From positions 70,662 through 134,661 of the forward strand of contig CAVVIQ010000016.1 of assembly GCA_963748385.1 (NCBI GenBank): DNA of 64,000 nucleotides, in the 5' to 3' direction. The position numbers and the translations under genes were made by a program. Below the pieces are notes generated by a model. The model ran no database searches. It saw nothing but the letters and a program-made list of their open reading frames with translations, and had not been told where the DNA came from. Shown piece after piece: positions 22,750 through 32,195 of the stretch. The stretch's first letter is position 1. Every line of letters begins with the position of its first letter. The DNA comes from Rhodoblastus sp963748385 (GTDB lineage: Bacteria > Pseudomonadota > Alphaproteobacteria > Rhizobiales > Beijerinckiaceae).

Positions 22750-23370
22750 TCAGGGACAGGCGCGTGACGCCATTGGCCTTCTGGCCTCGATCTCCTTCGC
22801 CACGTTGGCCGAAGCCGCCTTTTCCGTCGCGATATGGACCGTGTCGCCGGAAATGGTCACGTCGCCTTCCCACCGGTCGCCGAGGGCGACGCTGCGGATC
22901 GTCGTGAGGTCGACGCGCTCGTAAGGCTTGCCGTCGCTGTCGAAGGCCTGCGCGACCGCCGCCTCAAGAATATGAAGCGTATAAAAGGAGCCGCTTCCGC
23001 CGCCGTTGTAAAAAGCGACGGCGACAAGCAGGCCATTGCGGGTCGCGCCTATGTAGCGGTAACCGGTTTCCTCGGCGCCGTTCATCGTCTCCGCCATCGG
23101 ATGGCTCTGCGCGACCCAGCCCGCGCGCCGCCTGATGGCGTCGCCATAGCGGTTGGAGCCGATCGCCGCCCGCGCGTCCACCGTCACCAGAATCGGCCCG
23201 GAATCGCCGAGGTCGCCGTCGCCAAGATCGCGGAAGATCTCGGGCGGAACCGGTTTGCCGTCGAGGGTGAATGCGCTTCTCAGCTCGTCGAGCGGGCCGG
23301 CGGCGAAGCAAGGCCCGGCGAAAACGAACAGCGCGGCGAGGAAGATCGGCATTGGACGCATGGCGTTCAT
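22750..23370 (-). CDS. Secreted protein of unknown function
   Basis: A 206-residue protein with signal peptide (about 1-23, PIFLAALFVFAGPCFA). The remainder has a well-formed mixed alpha/beta composition (GPILVTVDARAAIGSN, GYRYIGATRNGLLVAVAFYNGGG, WEGDVTISGDTVHIATEKA) but no domain I know. An alternative ATG lies three codons downstream. It faces the preceding secreted-protein gene with 28 bases between stops. Confidence 0.6.
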   Translation of the reverse strand: MNAMRPMPIFLAALFVFAGPCFAAGPLDELRSAFTLDGKPVPPEIFRDLGDGDLGDSGPILVTVDARAAIGSNRYGDAIRRRAGWVAQSHPMAETMNGAEETGYRYIGATRNGLLVAVAFYNGGGSGSFYTLHILEAAVAQAFDSDGKPYERVDLTTIRSVALGDRWEGDVTISGDTVHIATEKAASANVAKEIEARRPMASRACP

Positions 23371-23706
23371 CTCGGCTTGTCATGTCTCGGCGCCCAGGCG
23401 GGAACCGGGTTGCGGTCGCTTTTCGGAAAATCGGCGATGGTTCCGGCGACTGCTCCCGGTGAGAAAAATCCGCCGCCGCCATGCATTCATTGATACGGGT
23501 CAAGAACCAGGACGCGAAGTTTATTGAGCCCGCGGCGGCGCCAACGAGCGTCAATGCGGAAATTCGAGGAAAGTGTGAAAATTTTGGCTGGAATTTTGCC
23601 CGCGCCGGTGCGGATCGTCGCCATTTGTGGAATGAATAGGCGATGGAAGGCCGGCGGACGGCGTCGGCGGGCGGTGAGGACTGGAGCGCGTTGGGAGATT
23701 CAGATC
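23371..23706. other. Gap between divergent secreted-protein genes
   Basis: About 335 bases that should contain promoters in both directions. Reading frames continue through it upstream of the plus-strand gene, but without a start supported by a ribosome site. I see no clear operator or repeat. Confidence 0.35.
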
Positions 23707-24084
23707 ATGTCCGGCAAAGCCTTGGTTCTTTCCGTCGCCCTGAGCGCCGCTCTCACCGGTTCTTTCGCCGGCACGGCGCTTGCGGGCAAGCTCAAGGCCT
23801 GCCGCGAGCCGGAAACAGGAACGAACCGCGCCCCGATGTTGTCGCCGCCGCTCGCCGAAGTGGTCATCGGCGCGGGAAGGCTGCAATTCTATTCGGCGCC
23901 GGATTTTCGCTGCCCGTTGCGGGGGGTCTTCGTCATCCCCAGGGATGAACTGGTCGCCTACGCGGCGACAGACGACGGATGGACGTCCGTGATGTATCTG
24001 AATTTCAAAACGGAAGGCGATGTCTCCGGGTGGGTGAGGTCGGCAAGATTGAAGGCGACGGGGACGGTCGGGCCGCAGCAATGA
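23707..24084 (+). CDS. Secreted small protein, possible SH3-like fold
   Basis: A 125-residue protein with signal peptide 1-25 (LSVALSAALTGSFAGTALAG). The mature domain has short beta strands and ends GWTSVMYLNFKTEGDVSGWVRSARLK, the pattern of bacterial SH3-like domains where a WV closes the last strand. There are two Cys. A longer in-frame start at 23524 would hide the signal peptide, so ATG 23707 is preferred. The function is unknown. Confidence 0.6.
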   Translation: MSGKALVLSVALSAALTGSFAGTALAGKLKACREPETGTNRAPMLSPPLAEVVIGAGRLQFYSAPDFRCPLRGVFVIPRDELVAYAATDDGWTSVMYLNFKTEGDVSGWVRSARLKATGTVGPQQ

Positions 24085-24184
24085 GTTGAGCGCTTCGGAA
24101 AGACGTCCGCCGCCCGCGGGATTTCGGCCGCGACATCGGGCTGGCGTTTCAGGCCGCTCGATCGGACGCGGCGATGGGGAGGGC

Positions 24185-24706
24185 ATGATGTCTGGTTCGA
24201 ATTGGATGCGGGCGGCGATCGTCGCGCTCGGTCTTCTGGGCGCGCCGTCCGCCCTGGCGCAGGTGAACGCGCGCGAGCCCGATCCCGCAGTCTGGCTGCG
24301 TCAGGTCTACGATCTTTACCAGCGTGCAGAGAAAGAGCCCGCCCTGGAGAACGACGCGAATGACCGCGTGATCGTGCACCGGGCCTCCAGGTCGCTTGCG
24401 GCGCTGTTCAAGAAGAACGACGACTGCGAAGCGGAGCAGAACGGCGTCTGCGCGCTCGACTGGGATTTCGTCATCGACGGACAGGACGACGAACTGTCGA
24501 ACGTGCAGGTTGGCGACGCCGTCATCGCCAACGACAAGGCGACGGTGACGGTGAAGTTCACCAACTTCACCACCGCCTGCGTCAATGTCTATCATTTCGT
24601 GCGCGAGGACGGCGCGTGGAAGGTCGAGGACGTCGAAACGACGCAAGGCGCCGACGCGCCGGTGAGCATCGCCAAACTCCTGAAGGACTACGACTACAAG
24701 CGTTAG
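24185..24706 (+). CDS. Secreted DUF3828-like protein
   Basis: A 173-residue protein with signal peptide (about 1-25, MRAAIVALGLLGAPSALAQ). The domain VWLRQVYDLYQRAEK ... LAALFKKNDDCEA ... LDWDFVIDGQDD ... WKVEDVETTQG follows the DUF3828 outline, which has an NTF2-like fold and is found in many periplasmic proteins of unknown role. The start at 24185 (ATGATG, either codon) follows GGGGAGGGC. A longer open frame upstream is not supported. Confidence 0.62.
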   Translation: MMSGSNWMRAAIVALGLLGAPSALAQVNAREPDPAVWLRQVYDLYQRAEKEPALENDANDRVIVHRASRSLAALFKKNDDCEAEQNGVCALDWDFVIDGQDDELSNVQVGDAVIANDKATVTVKFTNFTTACVNVYHFVREDGAWKVEDVETTQGADAPVSIAKLLKDYDYKR

Positions 24707-24768
24707 GCGAACGGGTCCGGATCGATCCGACGGGCGGCGTTTTCCGATGCGGACGAACGTCGTCGCGT

Positions 24769-25845
24769 TCATCCGATTCTCCGGGCGCGCCAGGCCTTTG
24801 GCGGCATGCCGGCGCGCGATTTGAAGGCCCTGGAAAAGCCGCCGACGTCGGCATAGCCGAGCATGGCGGCGATGTCCGCGACGGTCGTGGAGCTCTGCTC
24901 CAGCAGTTGCAGCGCCCGCTCGTGCCGGGCTTCGTTGCCCAGCGCCTTGAATGTGGTTCCCGCGCTCGCCAGGCGCCGCGCCAGCGTCTTCGGATGAATG
25001 TTCAGCGCCAGCGCGACATCGTTCAACGACGGAAGGCCTCCCTGCGCGTTGGCGCGAAAATGGCGCCGGACATCGTCGCTCGCCGCCCGCGTCGGGTCGG
25101 GCTTGAGCGCGGCAAGATAGCCAAGCAGCATGTCGCGCAGTTCGGGTCTCGCCTCCGCCAGCGGATGGTCGAGCCAGGAAGCGTCGAAGATCAGAATCGT
25201 TTCCGGCGCGTCGAAATGGATGGCGTCGCCGAACAGCGCCCGATAGGGATCGGGATCGCGCGGTCGCGGCCTCGCCATCCGGACTTCGTTCGGCCGCCAT
25301 CGCGGGCCGCCGATCGACATCAGAATCTGGGCGCCGATCGCTAGGGCGAAATCGAACGCCTGCGCGCTTCCCGGCGCGTCGCTCGCGGGAAGACTGTAGC
25401 CGATCGTCGCGACGGGCCGCTCCTGGCGAAAGATCAATGTCCCCTCGCCGTCGTGGCGCCGATAATGCGACGAAAAAAGCGCAAGCGCCTCGCCAAGATT
25501 GCAGCAATTCCGCATCGCCATGCCAAGAACGCCGATGGCCGCCATGCCGACCCGCTGGCCCGCGTGCAGCCCGAAATCCGGGCGCCCGGTTCTGGCTGCG
25601 CCGATGGCGAGCAGGCGCAGCGCCGCTGAGACCGGGATGACGTTTTCGGAACGGGAAAGCGCCGCATGGTCCAGACCCGACGCGGCGAGCACGGCCGCCG
25701 GGTCGACCCCCTCCAGGCGGAGCATGTCGGGGATCGCCGTGAACGGGCCGGACCGGATGAAGCCCTCGGGGACAACGCCGGCCGGCTCCGCCGAAACCTG
25801 ATGGCCCGTCCCTGGCCCGATATCCCGTGAAAATTCCTGCGTCAT
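24769..25845 (-). CDS. AraC-family transcriptional regulator
   Basis: A 358-residue regulator. The N-terminal ligand-binding half (GVDPAAVLAASGLDHAAL ... AARTGRPDFGLHAGQ ... GVLGMAMRNCCNLGEAL) is of the arabinose-binding-like type seen in OruR/ArgR-like regulators. The C-terminal 100 residues carry two helix-turn-helix motifs (PSLNDVALALNIHPKTLARRL and TVADIAAMLGYADVGGFSRAFK). It is divergent from the arylsulfatase group, and the gap between them carries a nested dyad. Control of that group is therefore likely but unproven. An in-frame start at 25899 also exists. Confidence 0.87.
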   Translation of the reverse strand: MTQEFSRDIGPGTGHQVSAEPAGVVPEGFIRSGPFTAIPDMLRLEGVDPAAVLAASGLDHAALSRSENVIPVSAALRLLAIGAARTGRPDFGLHAGQRVGMAAIGVLGMAMRNCCNLGEALALFSSHYRRHDGEGTLIFRQERPVATIGYSLPASDAPGSAQAFDFALAIGAQILMSIGGPRWRPNEVRMARPRPRDPDPYRALFGDAIHFDAPETILIFDASWLDHPLAEARPELRDMLLGYLAALKPDPTRAASDDVRRHFRANAQGGLPSLNDVALALNIHPKTLARRLASAGTTFKALGNEARHERALQLLEQSSTTVADIAAMLGYADVGGFSRAFKSRAGMPPKAWRARRIG

Positions 25846-25860
25846 CTTCTCGTGTTGCTC

Positions 25861-25901
25861 ATTTGGCAAAAAAAGACAGCAAGTGTCCCATAATGCCAAA
25901 T
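25861..25901. promoter_or_regulatory. Nested dyad operator between AraC-type regulator and arylsulfatase
   Basis: ATTTGGCA (25861-25868) and TGCCAAAT (25894-25901) form a perfect outer inverted repeat. GACA (25875-25878) and TGTC (25884-25887) form an inner one. Both share the same centre at 25881. The element starts 16 bases upstream of the regulator's ATG, so it may mediate autoregulation as well as control of the divergent genes. Confidence 0.6.
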
Positions 25902-26120
25902 TTTATGCGAAAGGCCAAAAGCCGCCGCCGAGACACTACCCAGGACAGGTGAAAGATGGCAACTTTCGCGCGCCTCGGCGGTTGCGGGATCGGCCGGCGT
26001 CGTCAGGCGAAGCCAAAGGGCCATCGCCCCGCCGCGAGCTTGTCGTGAGAAGCGACGGAAGTCCTTGTCGCGAGCGCCCGACGGGCGGGCCATTTCGATG
26101 AGGGGATGGGGAGGATTGCC

Positions 26121-28652
26121 GTGAACGACAAGCAAGAGAGCCGGATCGCCGGCGCCGTCGCTTTCCTCGGCTTGGCCGTGCTCCTCGGCGCGACTTCCGC
26201 GCAGGCGCAGGCGATCCAGACCACCGGCGCTCCCGGAGCGCCCGACGCCACGACCACGATCGACGGCCGCTACCTCCCGCCGCCGCCCCAGCCGTTCACG
26301 GGCCATATCGAGCTCAACGCCGCGCAGTCCAGGCCCGCCTGGCCGGCGCGCGTCGTCCCGCCCAAGGGCGCGCCGAACATCCTGCTGATCATGACCGACG
26401 ACGTCGGTTTCGGAGCGCCTTCGACCTTCGGCGGCGTCATCCCGACCCCGGCCCTCGACCGCATCGCCGCCAACGGCCTGCGCTACACCAATTTCCACTC
26501 GACCTCGCTGTGCTCGCCGACGCGTGCGGCGCTGATCACCGGCCGCAACCATCATTCGGTCGGCTTCGGCGTGATTTCCGAGGCCGCATCTGGCTTTCCC
26601 GGCTACAACAGCGTCATCGGCAAGGATTCGGCGACGATCGGCCGCATCCTTCTGGAGAACGGCTACCGCACCTCATGGTACGGCAAGGACCACAACACCC
26701 CGGGTTGGCAGGCCAGCCAGGCCGGCCCGTTCGACCAATGGCCGACCGGCATGGGCTTTGAGCATTTCTATGGCTTCGTCGGCGGCGACGCCAGCCAGTG
26801 GGAGCCCAATCTCTTCAACGACACCACGCCGATCACGCCTTACGTCGGCAAGCAGGGGAAATGGAACCTGACCACGGCCATGGCCGACGACGCGATCCAC
26901 TGGATCACCCAGCTCAAGGACATCAACCCGGCCCTGCCGTGGTTCGTCTATTACGTTCCCGGCGGCACCCACGCGCCGCATCATCCGACGCCGGAATGGG
27001 TCGAGAAGATCCACGCCATGCATCTTTTCGACAATGGCTGGAACGCGCTGCGCGACACGATCTACGCCAACCAGAAAAAACTCGGCGTGATCCCGCAGGA
27101 CGCCAAGCTCACGCCATGGCCGAACGATCTGCTCCAGCGCTGGGAAAAGACCACGGATGAAGAGAAGAAACTGTTCATCCGCCAGGCTGAAGTCTACGCC
27201 GCCTATCTGGCCTATACCGACCATGAGATCGGCCGCGTGATTCAGGCCGTCGAAGACCTCGGCGAACTCGACAATACGCTGATCATCTATATCAGCGGCG
27301 ACAACGGCGCCTCCGCCGAGGGCTCGCCCAAGGGCACGCCGAGCGAGGTGCTGCAGTTCAACGGCGTCGAATTGCCCGTCAAGGACCAGATGAAGTTCTA
27401 TGACGCCTGGGGAACCCAGTTCGCCTATAACCACATGGCCGTGCCGTGGGCCTGGGCGTTCGACACGCCCTATAAATGGACCAAGCAGGTGCCCTCCTTC
27501 TTTGGCGGCACGCGGCAGGGCATGGCGATTTCCTGGCCCGGCCATATCGCCGACAAGGGCGGGATCCGCTGGCAGTTCCACCATGTGATCGACATCGTGC
27601 CGACCATTCTGGAGGCGACCGGCATCCCGGCGCCGGTGATGGTCGACGGCATCGCTCAGAAGCCGATCGAGGGCGTGAGCATGGCCTATACGTTCGACAA
27701 GGCCAACGCCGACGCGCCCACGCCGCACAAGACCCAATATTTCGAAATGATGGGGCTTCAGGGGCTTTACAATGACGGCTGGATGCTCAGCGCCGTGCCG
27801 GTTCGCCCGCCGTGGCAATTGGTCGGAACCGCGATCCAGGATCCGGCCTCGGCCTACAAGTTCGAACTGTACGACGTGCGCCACGACTGGACCCAATACA
27901 GCGACGTGGCGGCGCAGAACCCGCAGAAGGTCAAGGAAATGACCGACCTGATGTTCGCGGAATTCGCCAAATATCAGGTGCTGCCGCTCGACGCCTCGGT
28001 CGCCACCCGGCTGGTGACGCCGCGCCCGTCGCTCAATGGCGGCCGCAAGGTCTTCGCTTACAGCGGCGAGCCGATCGCCGGCCTGCCGCGCGGCACCGGA
28101 CCCGACCTGCTCAACACCTCCTATACGATCACCGCCGACATCGACGTGCCGCAGGGCGGCGCCGAGGGCATGATCGTGACCCGTGGCGGGCGCTTCGGCG
28201 GCTATGGCCTCTATCTGCTCGCGGGCAAGCCGGTCTTCACCTGGAACCTGCTCGACCTGAAGCGGGTGAAATGGCAGGCGCCGGAGGCGCTGGCGCCAGG
28301 CAAGCACACGCTCGTCTATGATTTCAAATATGACGGGCTGGGCTTCGCGACGCTCGCCTTCAACAACATCAGCGGCCTCGGCCGCGGCGGCACGGGGACC
28401 TTCAGCGTCGACGGCAAGGTGGTGGCGACCCAGAAGCTCGAACATACCGTGCCGCTGACGCTGCCGTGGGACGAGACCTTCGACATCGGCTCGGACACCG
28501 GCACGCCGGTCGACGACGCCGATTATCAGGTTCCGTTCGCCTTCACCGGCAAGATCGACAAGCTGACCATTGCGGTCGCCCCGCCGGTCCTGACCGACGC
28601 GGACAAGAAGAAGCTGATGGAGGCGGAGAAGGCGGCGCAGGACGCGAACTAG
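26121..28652 (+). CDS. Arylsulfatase (FGly-type sulfatase)
   Basis: An 843-residue exported type I sulfatase. A signal peptide (GAVAFLGLAVLLGATSAQAQA) precedes the alkaline-phosphatase-like domain. Metal-binding D93-D94 lie in LLIMTDDVGFG. The CSPTR motif at residues 131-135 carries the cysteine that becomes formylglycine. Further signatures are THAPHH and SGDNGASAEG. About 200 C-terminal residues form an extra beta-rich domain, as in the large Pseudomonas AtsA-like group. GTG 26121 has GGGGAGG at the right distance, whereas ATG 26106 has none. Hydrolysis of sulfate esters for sulfur supply is the likely role; the natural substrate is open. No sulfatase-activating enzyme gene is nearby. Confidence 0.9.
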   Translation: MNDKQESRIAGAVAFLGLAVLLGATSAQAQAIQTTGAPGAPDATTTIDGRYLPPPPQPFTGHIELNAAQSRPAWPARVVPPKGAPNILLIMTDDVGFGAPSTFGGVIPTPALDRIAANGLRYTNFHSTSLCSPTRAALITGRNHHSVGFGVISEAASGFPGYNSVIGKDSATIGRILLENGYRTSWYGKDHNTPGWQASQAGPFDQWPTGMGFEHFYGFVGGDASQWEPNLFNDTTPITPYVGKQGKWNLTTAMADDAIHWITQLKDINPALPWFVYYVPGGTHAPHHPTPEWVEKIHAMHLFDNGWNALRDTIYANQKKLGVIPQDAKLTPWPNDLLQRWEKTTDEEKKLFIRQAEVYAAYLAYTDHEIGRVIQAVEDLGELDNTLIIYISGDNGASAEGSPKGTPSEVLQFNGVELPVKDQMKFYDAWGTQFAYNHMAVPWAWAFDTPYKWTKQVPSFFGGTRQGMAISWPGHIADKGGIRWQFHHVIDIVPTILEATGIPAPVMVDGIAQKPIEGVSMAYTFDKANADAPTPHKTQYFEMMGLQGLYNDGWMLSAVPVRPPWQLVGTAIQDPASAYKFELYDVRHDWTQYSDVAAQNPQKVKEMTDLMFAEFAKYQVLPLDASVATRLVTPRPSLNGGRKVFAYSGEPIAGLPRGTGPDLLNTSYTITADIDVPQGGAEGMIVTRGGRFGGYGLYLLAGKPVFTWNLLDLKRVKWQAPEALAPGKHTLVYDFKYDGLGFATLAFNNISGLGRGGTGTFSVDGKVVATQKLEHTVPLTLPWDETFDIGSDTGTPVDDADYQVPFAFTGKIDKLTIAVAPPVLTDADKKKLMEAEKAAQDAN

Positions 28653-28842
28653 ACCGCAATATCGCCACGAACCGGCGGCGTCTCTTCAAACCGGAGGCGC
28701 CGCGGTTTAGAACTATTTCCCGGTTCCTTCGCCCTCGTCGGAGGGGCGGCGTCAATCCGTCCCTGCCAAGCCCCGACGAAGGCGAAGGAAACCCTCAATG
28801 GCGCGTCCTGGCACGCGCAGCCCCGAGCGGAGTGCGCCTTTC

Positions 28843-30269
28843 ATGCTGAGCAAACGTGATCTGTTGAAATCCGCGGCTGTCTCCATTCTCGCAACGCCCT
28901 CCGGCGCGGCGTGGGCAGAAGACTCCCGCCCCGGCTTTTTCGCGGCCAAGGACATCGCCGAGGCCGGCTTGATCTTCGGCCTGCCGATCGTGATGAACTA
29001 CGCCGTGATGCACGATTTCGCGATCAACCGGGACTTCGGGCAGTTCCGCGCGCCTTTCAATGTCCTCGCCAGCGACCATCGCGTGTTCACCTACAAGGAC
29101 ACCGCCGTCGTCACGCCGAACAGCGACACGCCTTACTCCATTGTGACAATGGACCTGCGCGCCGAACCGCTCGTGCTTTCTGTCCCGGCCATAGACCCGA
29201 AGCGCTATTATTCGGTGCAGCTCGTCGACGCCAGCACTTATAATTACGGCTATATCGGCTCGCGGACGACCGGCAGCGACGCCGGCGACTTTCTGGTCGC
29301 CGGACCGGACTGGAAGGGCGAAACCCCTGCCGGAATCAAGAAGATTTTCCGGTCCGGCTCGCAGTTCTCCATCGCGATCTACCGCACCCAACTCTTCGAT
29401 CCGGACGACCTGCCCAACGTCGTCAAGGCGCAGGAAGGCTACAAGGTTCAGCCGCTCTCCGCTTTTCTGAAACAGCCGGCGCCCCAGCCGCGCCCAAGAT
29501 CGACTTCCCGAAGATCGACAAGGAGCTGGCCAAGAAGAACTTCTTCGAATACCTCGATTTCATGCTGCAATTCATCCCGGCGGCGGCGAATGAGGCCGAC
29601 ATCCGCGCCAAACTGGCGCAGATCGGCCTCGGTCCGGGCAAGAAATTCAGTTTCAAGGACCTGCCGATCGCAAAGAAGCTCGAAATCGCGCTCGGCATGA
29701 AGGAAGGCGACCGCAAGATCGACAGGGCGGTCGCCCAGGCGGGGACGAATGTCAACAACTGGCGGGTCAGCGCCGCCGGTGGCGACAGCGCCGCCTTCAA
29801 CGGCGACTGGCTGTTCCGCGCCGCCGTCGCCCGCGCCGGAATCTACGCCAACGACGCCGTTGAAGCGACCTATCCGATGACCCGATCCGACGCCGACGGC
29901 GAGACGCTCGACGGCTCCAGTCACAATTACGAACTGACCTTCGCCGCCGACAGCCTGCCGCCGGTCAACGCCTTCTGGTCGGTGACCATGTATGACGGCA
30001 AGACCCAGCTTCTGATCAAGAACCCGATCGACCGCTACCTGATCAATTCGCCGATGCTGCCGAATTTGAAGCGCAACGCCGACGGATCGCTGACGATCTA
30101 CATCCAGAACAAGTCGCCCGGCCCGGACAGGGAATCGAACTGGCTCCCCGCCCCTGACGGTCCGATCTACCTGGTCATGCGGCTTTACTGGCCCAAGGTC
30201 GCGCAGCCCTCGATTCTTCCGCCCGGCAAGGGCGAGTGGAAGCCGCCGGCGATCAAAAAAGCGGGCTGA
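28843..30269 (+). pseudogene. DUF1254/DUF1214 protein, broken by a one-base frameshift
   Basis: The first frame (from ATG 28843) gives a twin-Arg-less signal region (KSAAVSILATPSGAAWA) and a DUF1254 domain with TPNSDTPYS. It runs out of sense after FLKQPAP near 29480. The second frame continues with APKIDFPKIDKELAKK and a DUF1214 domain (NAFWSVTMYDGKTQLL, PIYLVMRLYWPK) to 30269. Adding one C to the run CCCC at 29482-29485 restores a single 475-residue protein of normal layout. This is either a young pseudogene or a sequencing error. It is the second gene of the arylsulfatase group; the molecular function of the family is unknown. Confidence 0.85.
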
Positions 30270-30283
30270 CCGCGATGGCCGGG

Positions 30284-30306
30284 AAAGCGGCCTGCCCGGC
30301 CGCTTT
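30284..30306 (+). terminator. Terminator-like hairpin after the DUF1254/DUF1214 gene
   Basis: AAAGCGGCC (30284-30292) and GGCCGCTTT (30298-30306) make a perfect 9-bp stem with a 5-base loop, 15 bases after the stop codon. The following T tract is short (TTTGTCG). Confidence 0.6.
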
Positions 30307-30436
30307 GTCGTCGTCGCATCTTTGCCACGGGCGTTGGAATTCGAATTCGCCTGCCGAGCGTTACATTTTATCGGCGCGGGAATTCTGCGAATATTGGCCC
30401 CATCGCTTTGGGCCTTGATTTGGGAGTTTCTTTTAC

Positions 30437-31273
30437 GTGCGAAAATTCATGCTCGGCGGCGCCGCGATATTGTCTCTCGGCGCGATCTCTGCATCGACCG
30501 CCCTGGCGGCCGACCTCCCCAGCCTCAAGGACGCGCCCGCGCCCGCTCCGGCGACGATCGCCAGCGGCTGGGTTTTCGAGGCGACGATCGACGGCTTTGC
30601 GCCGAGCTTGATCGTCAATGCCGGGGTGCGCAATCTGCCGACCGTGTCGGCCAATGTCGGCTTCTTCACCGTGCTACGCCATCTCAACGGCGTGATCCCG
30701 CTGACCCTGACCGCGAAGAACGACAATTTCATCGTCGGCGTGGATGTGTTCTGGGCCGCCCTCTCGGCGGGCGCGCATATTCCCGCGTCGAACACGGCTT
30801 TGGGTCCTTATGGCGGCCTCGGCGCCAATCTGCGCCTGAGCGAGACATTTTTGACCGGCTTTGGCGGCGTGCGTTTGCCGACCCAGGGATCCGATCTGAG
30901 CGTCTACGCCATTGCGGGCGCCCGGTTCGTCGATTTGACCGCCACGATGGGCCTGGACACCGCGATTCCCGGCATTGGCGTTTCGGGATCGCAGACCAAG
31001 GACTGGGCCGATCCGATCATCGGCCTGACCGCGCATTACACGATCAACGACAAATGGTTCCTCACCGGCGAGGCCGACATCGGCGGGGTGACCAACAGCG
31101 CGACCTGGCAGACTTTCGCCGCGGTCGGCTACAACTGGACGCCCTCGATCGTCTCGACCCTGGGCTTCCGCGCGCTTTATGTCGACTATACCGAGTCCGT
31201 CAAACGCGACGGCAGCTTCCGCCTCCAGGAGACCCTGCTCGGGCCGCAGCTGACGATCAGCTATTTGTTCTGA
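30437..31273 (+). CDS. Outer-membrane beta-barrel protein
   Basis: A 278-residue protein with signal peptide (1-24, ISASTALAADLP). The AADLP(S/..)K start of the mature part is typical of Rhizobiales Omp25/porin-like proteins. Amphipathic strands of 9-11 residues then alternate to the end, which is aromatic-terminated (LTISYLF), the usual signal for the outer-membrane insertion machinery. The start is GTG 30437; an ATG four codons on is also possible. It follows a terminator-like hairpin and probably has its own promoter. Confidence 0.72.
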   Translation: MRKFMLGGAAILSLGAISASTALAADLPSLKDAPAPAPATIASGWVFEATIDGFAPSLIVNAGVRNLPTVSANVGFFTVLRHLNGVIPLTLTAKNDNFIVGVDVFWAALSAGAHIPASNTALGPYGGLGANLRLSETFLTGFGGVRLPTQGSDLSVYAIAGARFVDLTATMGLDTAIPGIGVSGSQTKDWADPIIGLTAHYTINDKWFLTGEADIGGVTNSATWQTFAAVGYNWTPSIVSTLGFRALYVDYTESVKRDGSFRLQETLLGPQLTISYLF

Positions 31274-31287
31274 CAATTCTTTTTTGA

Positions 31288-31319
31288 GGCGAAGATTTTG
31301 CTTGAGCGCGATCTTCGCC
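31288..31319 (+). terminator. Hairpin between OMP and DUF2092 genes
   Basis: GGCGAAGAT (31288-31296) and ATCTTCGCC (31311-31319) form a perfect 9-bp stem with a 14-base loop. It stands in the 69-base gap between two genes of the same direction. No T tract follows, so an RNA-processing or stability element is as likely as termination. Confidence 0.45.
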
Positions 31320-31342
31320 GCCACCAAGGGAGCAAAGCAAAA

Positions 31343-32161
31343 ATGTCGAGGAAACTGACAATCGGCCTTTGCATGGGCCTGCTGGCCGCCGCCGCGCCCG
31401 CGGCTTCGGCGCAGAACGCGCCGCCCCAAGCGGCGGCGCCGGCCGCGCCAGTACGGAACACGATCGAGCCCAAGGCCATCGACATTCTCAAGGCGGCGAG
31501 CGCGGCGCTGGCCGGCGCGCAGGATCTTTCCTTCACTTCCGTCGCGACTTACGAGCGCGCGGCGCTGAACGGCCAGCCTTTGTTCTACAGCACCGTGAGC
31601 AAGGTCACGATGCAGCGCCCCGACAAGCTCCGCGTGATCACGCTTGGCGATCAGACGCCTGACGAATTCTACTATGACGGCAAGGCGATGATGGCCTATG
31701 TCCCATCCGCCGATCTGGTCGCCATTGCCGACGCGCCGCCGACGATCGACAAACTGCTCGACGAGGTCTGGGAAAAGGCCGCGATCTATTTCCCGTTCTC
31801 GGACGTGCTGGCTTCCGACCCCTACGCCGCCCTGTCGAAAAACCTGCGTTCGGCCTTCTATGTCGGCCAGTCGATCGCCGTCGGAGGCGTCAAGACCGAC
31901 ATGGTCGCCATCGCCGGCGATGACGCCGCCGGCGAACTCTGGATCGGCGCCGACGACCATTTGCCCCGCATGATCCGCGTCGTCTACGCCAACGAGCCCG
32001 CCCACGCGCTGTATCAGACCGAATTCTCGGACTGGAAGCTCGGCGAAAAGGCCGAGGCGGCCGCTTTCACGTCGGAAAAGGCGGCGAAGGGCAAACGGAT
32101 CGAATTCGCGCCGCCGGGCGGCCCGAAGCCGCCTGCGCCCGACACGACAGAAAAGAAATGA
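31343..32161 (+). CDS. Periplasmic DUF2092 protein
   Basis: A 272-residue protein with signal peptide (1-23, ending AASAQ), an Ala/Pro linker and then a DUF2092 domain: AIDILKAASAALAGAQDLSFTS, MQRPDKLRVITLGDQ, EFYYDGKAMMAYVP. The domain has the LolA/LolB-like half-barrel pattern of lipoprotein and lipid carriers, so lipid or lipoprotein binding is conceivable. AAGGGAGC precedes ATG 31343. DUF2092 genes often stand beside small Gly-rich protein genes, as here. Confidence 0.72.
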   Translation: MSRKLTIGLCMGLLAAAAPAASAQNAPPQAAAPAAPVRNTIEPKAIDILKAASAALAGAQDLSFTSVATYERAALNGQPLFYSTVSKVTMQRPDKLRVITLGDQTPDEFYYDGKAMMAYVPSADLVAIADAPPTIDKLLDEVWEKAAIYFPFSDVLASDPYAALSKNLRSAFYVGQSIAVGGVKTDMVAIAGDDAAGELWIGADDHLPRMIRVVYANEPAHALYQTEFSDWKLGEKAEAAAFTSEKAAKGKRIEFAPPGGPKPPAPDTTEKK

Positions 32162-32195
32162 CGTTGCGCAAGCGAAAGGCACAGGAGATTTGGCG

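Noticed and set aside
26673..28445. 590-codon frame antisense to the arylsulfatase
   Set aside because: The sense frame has the CSPTR sulfatase signature and metal-site motifs; the antisense frame has none.
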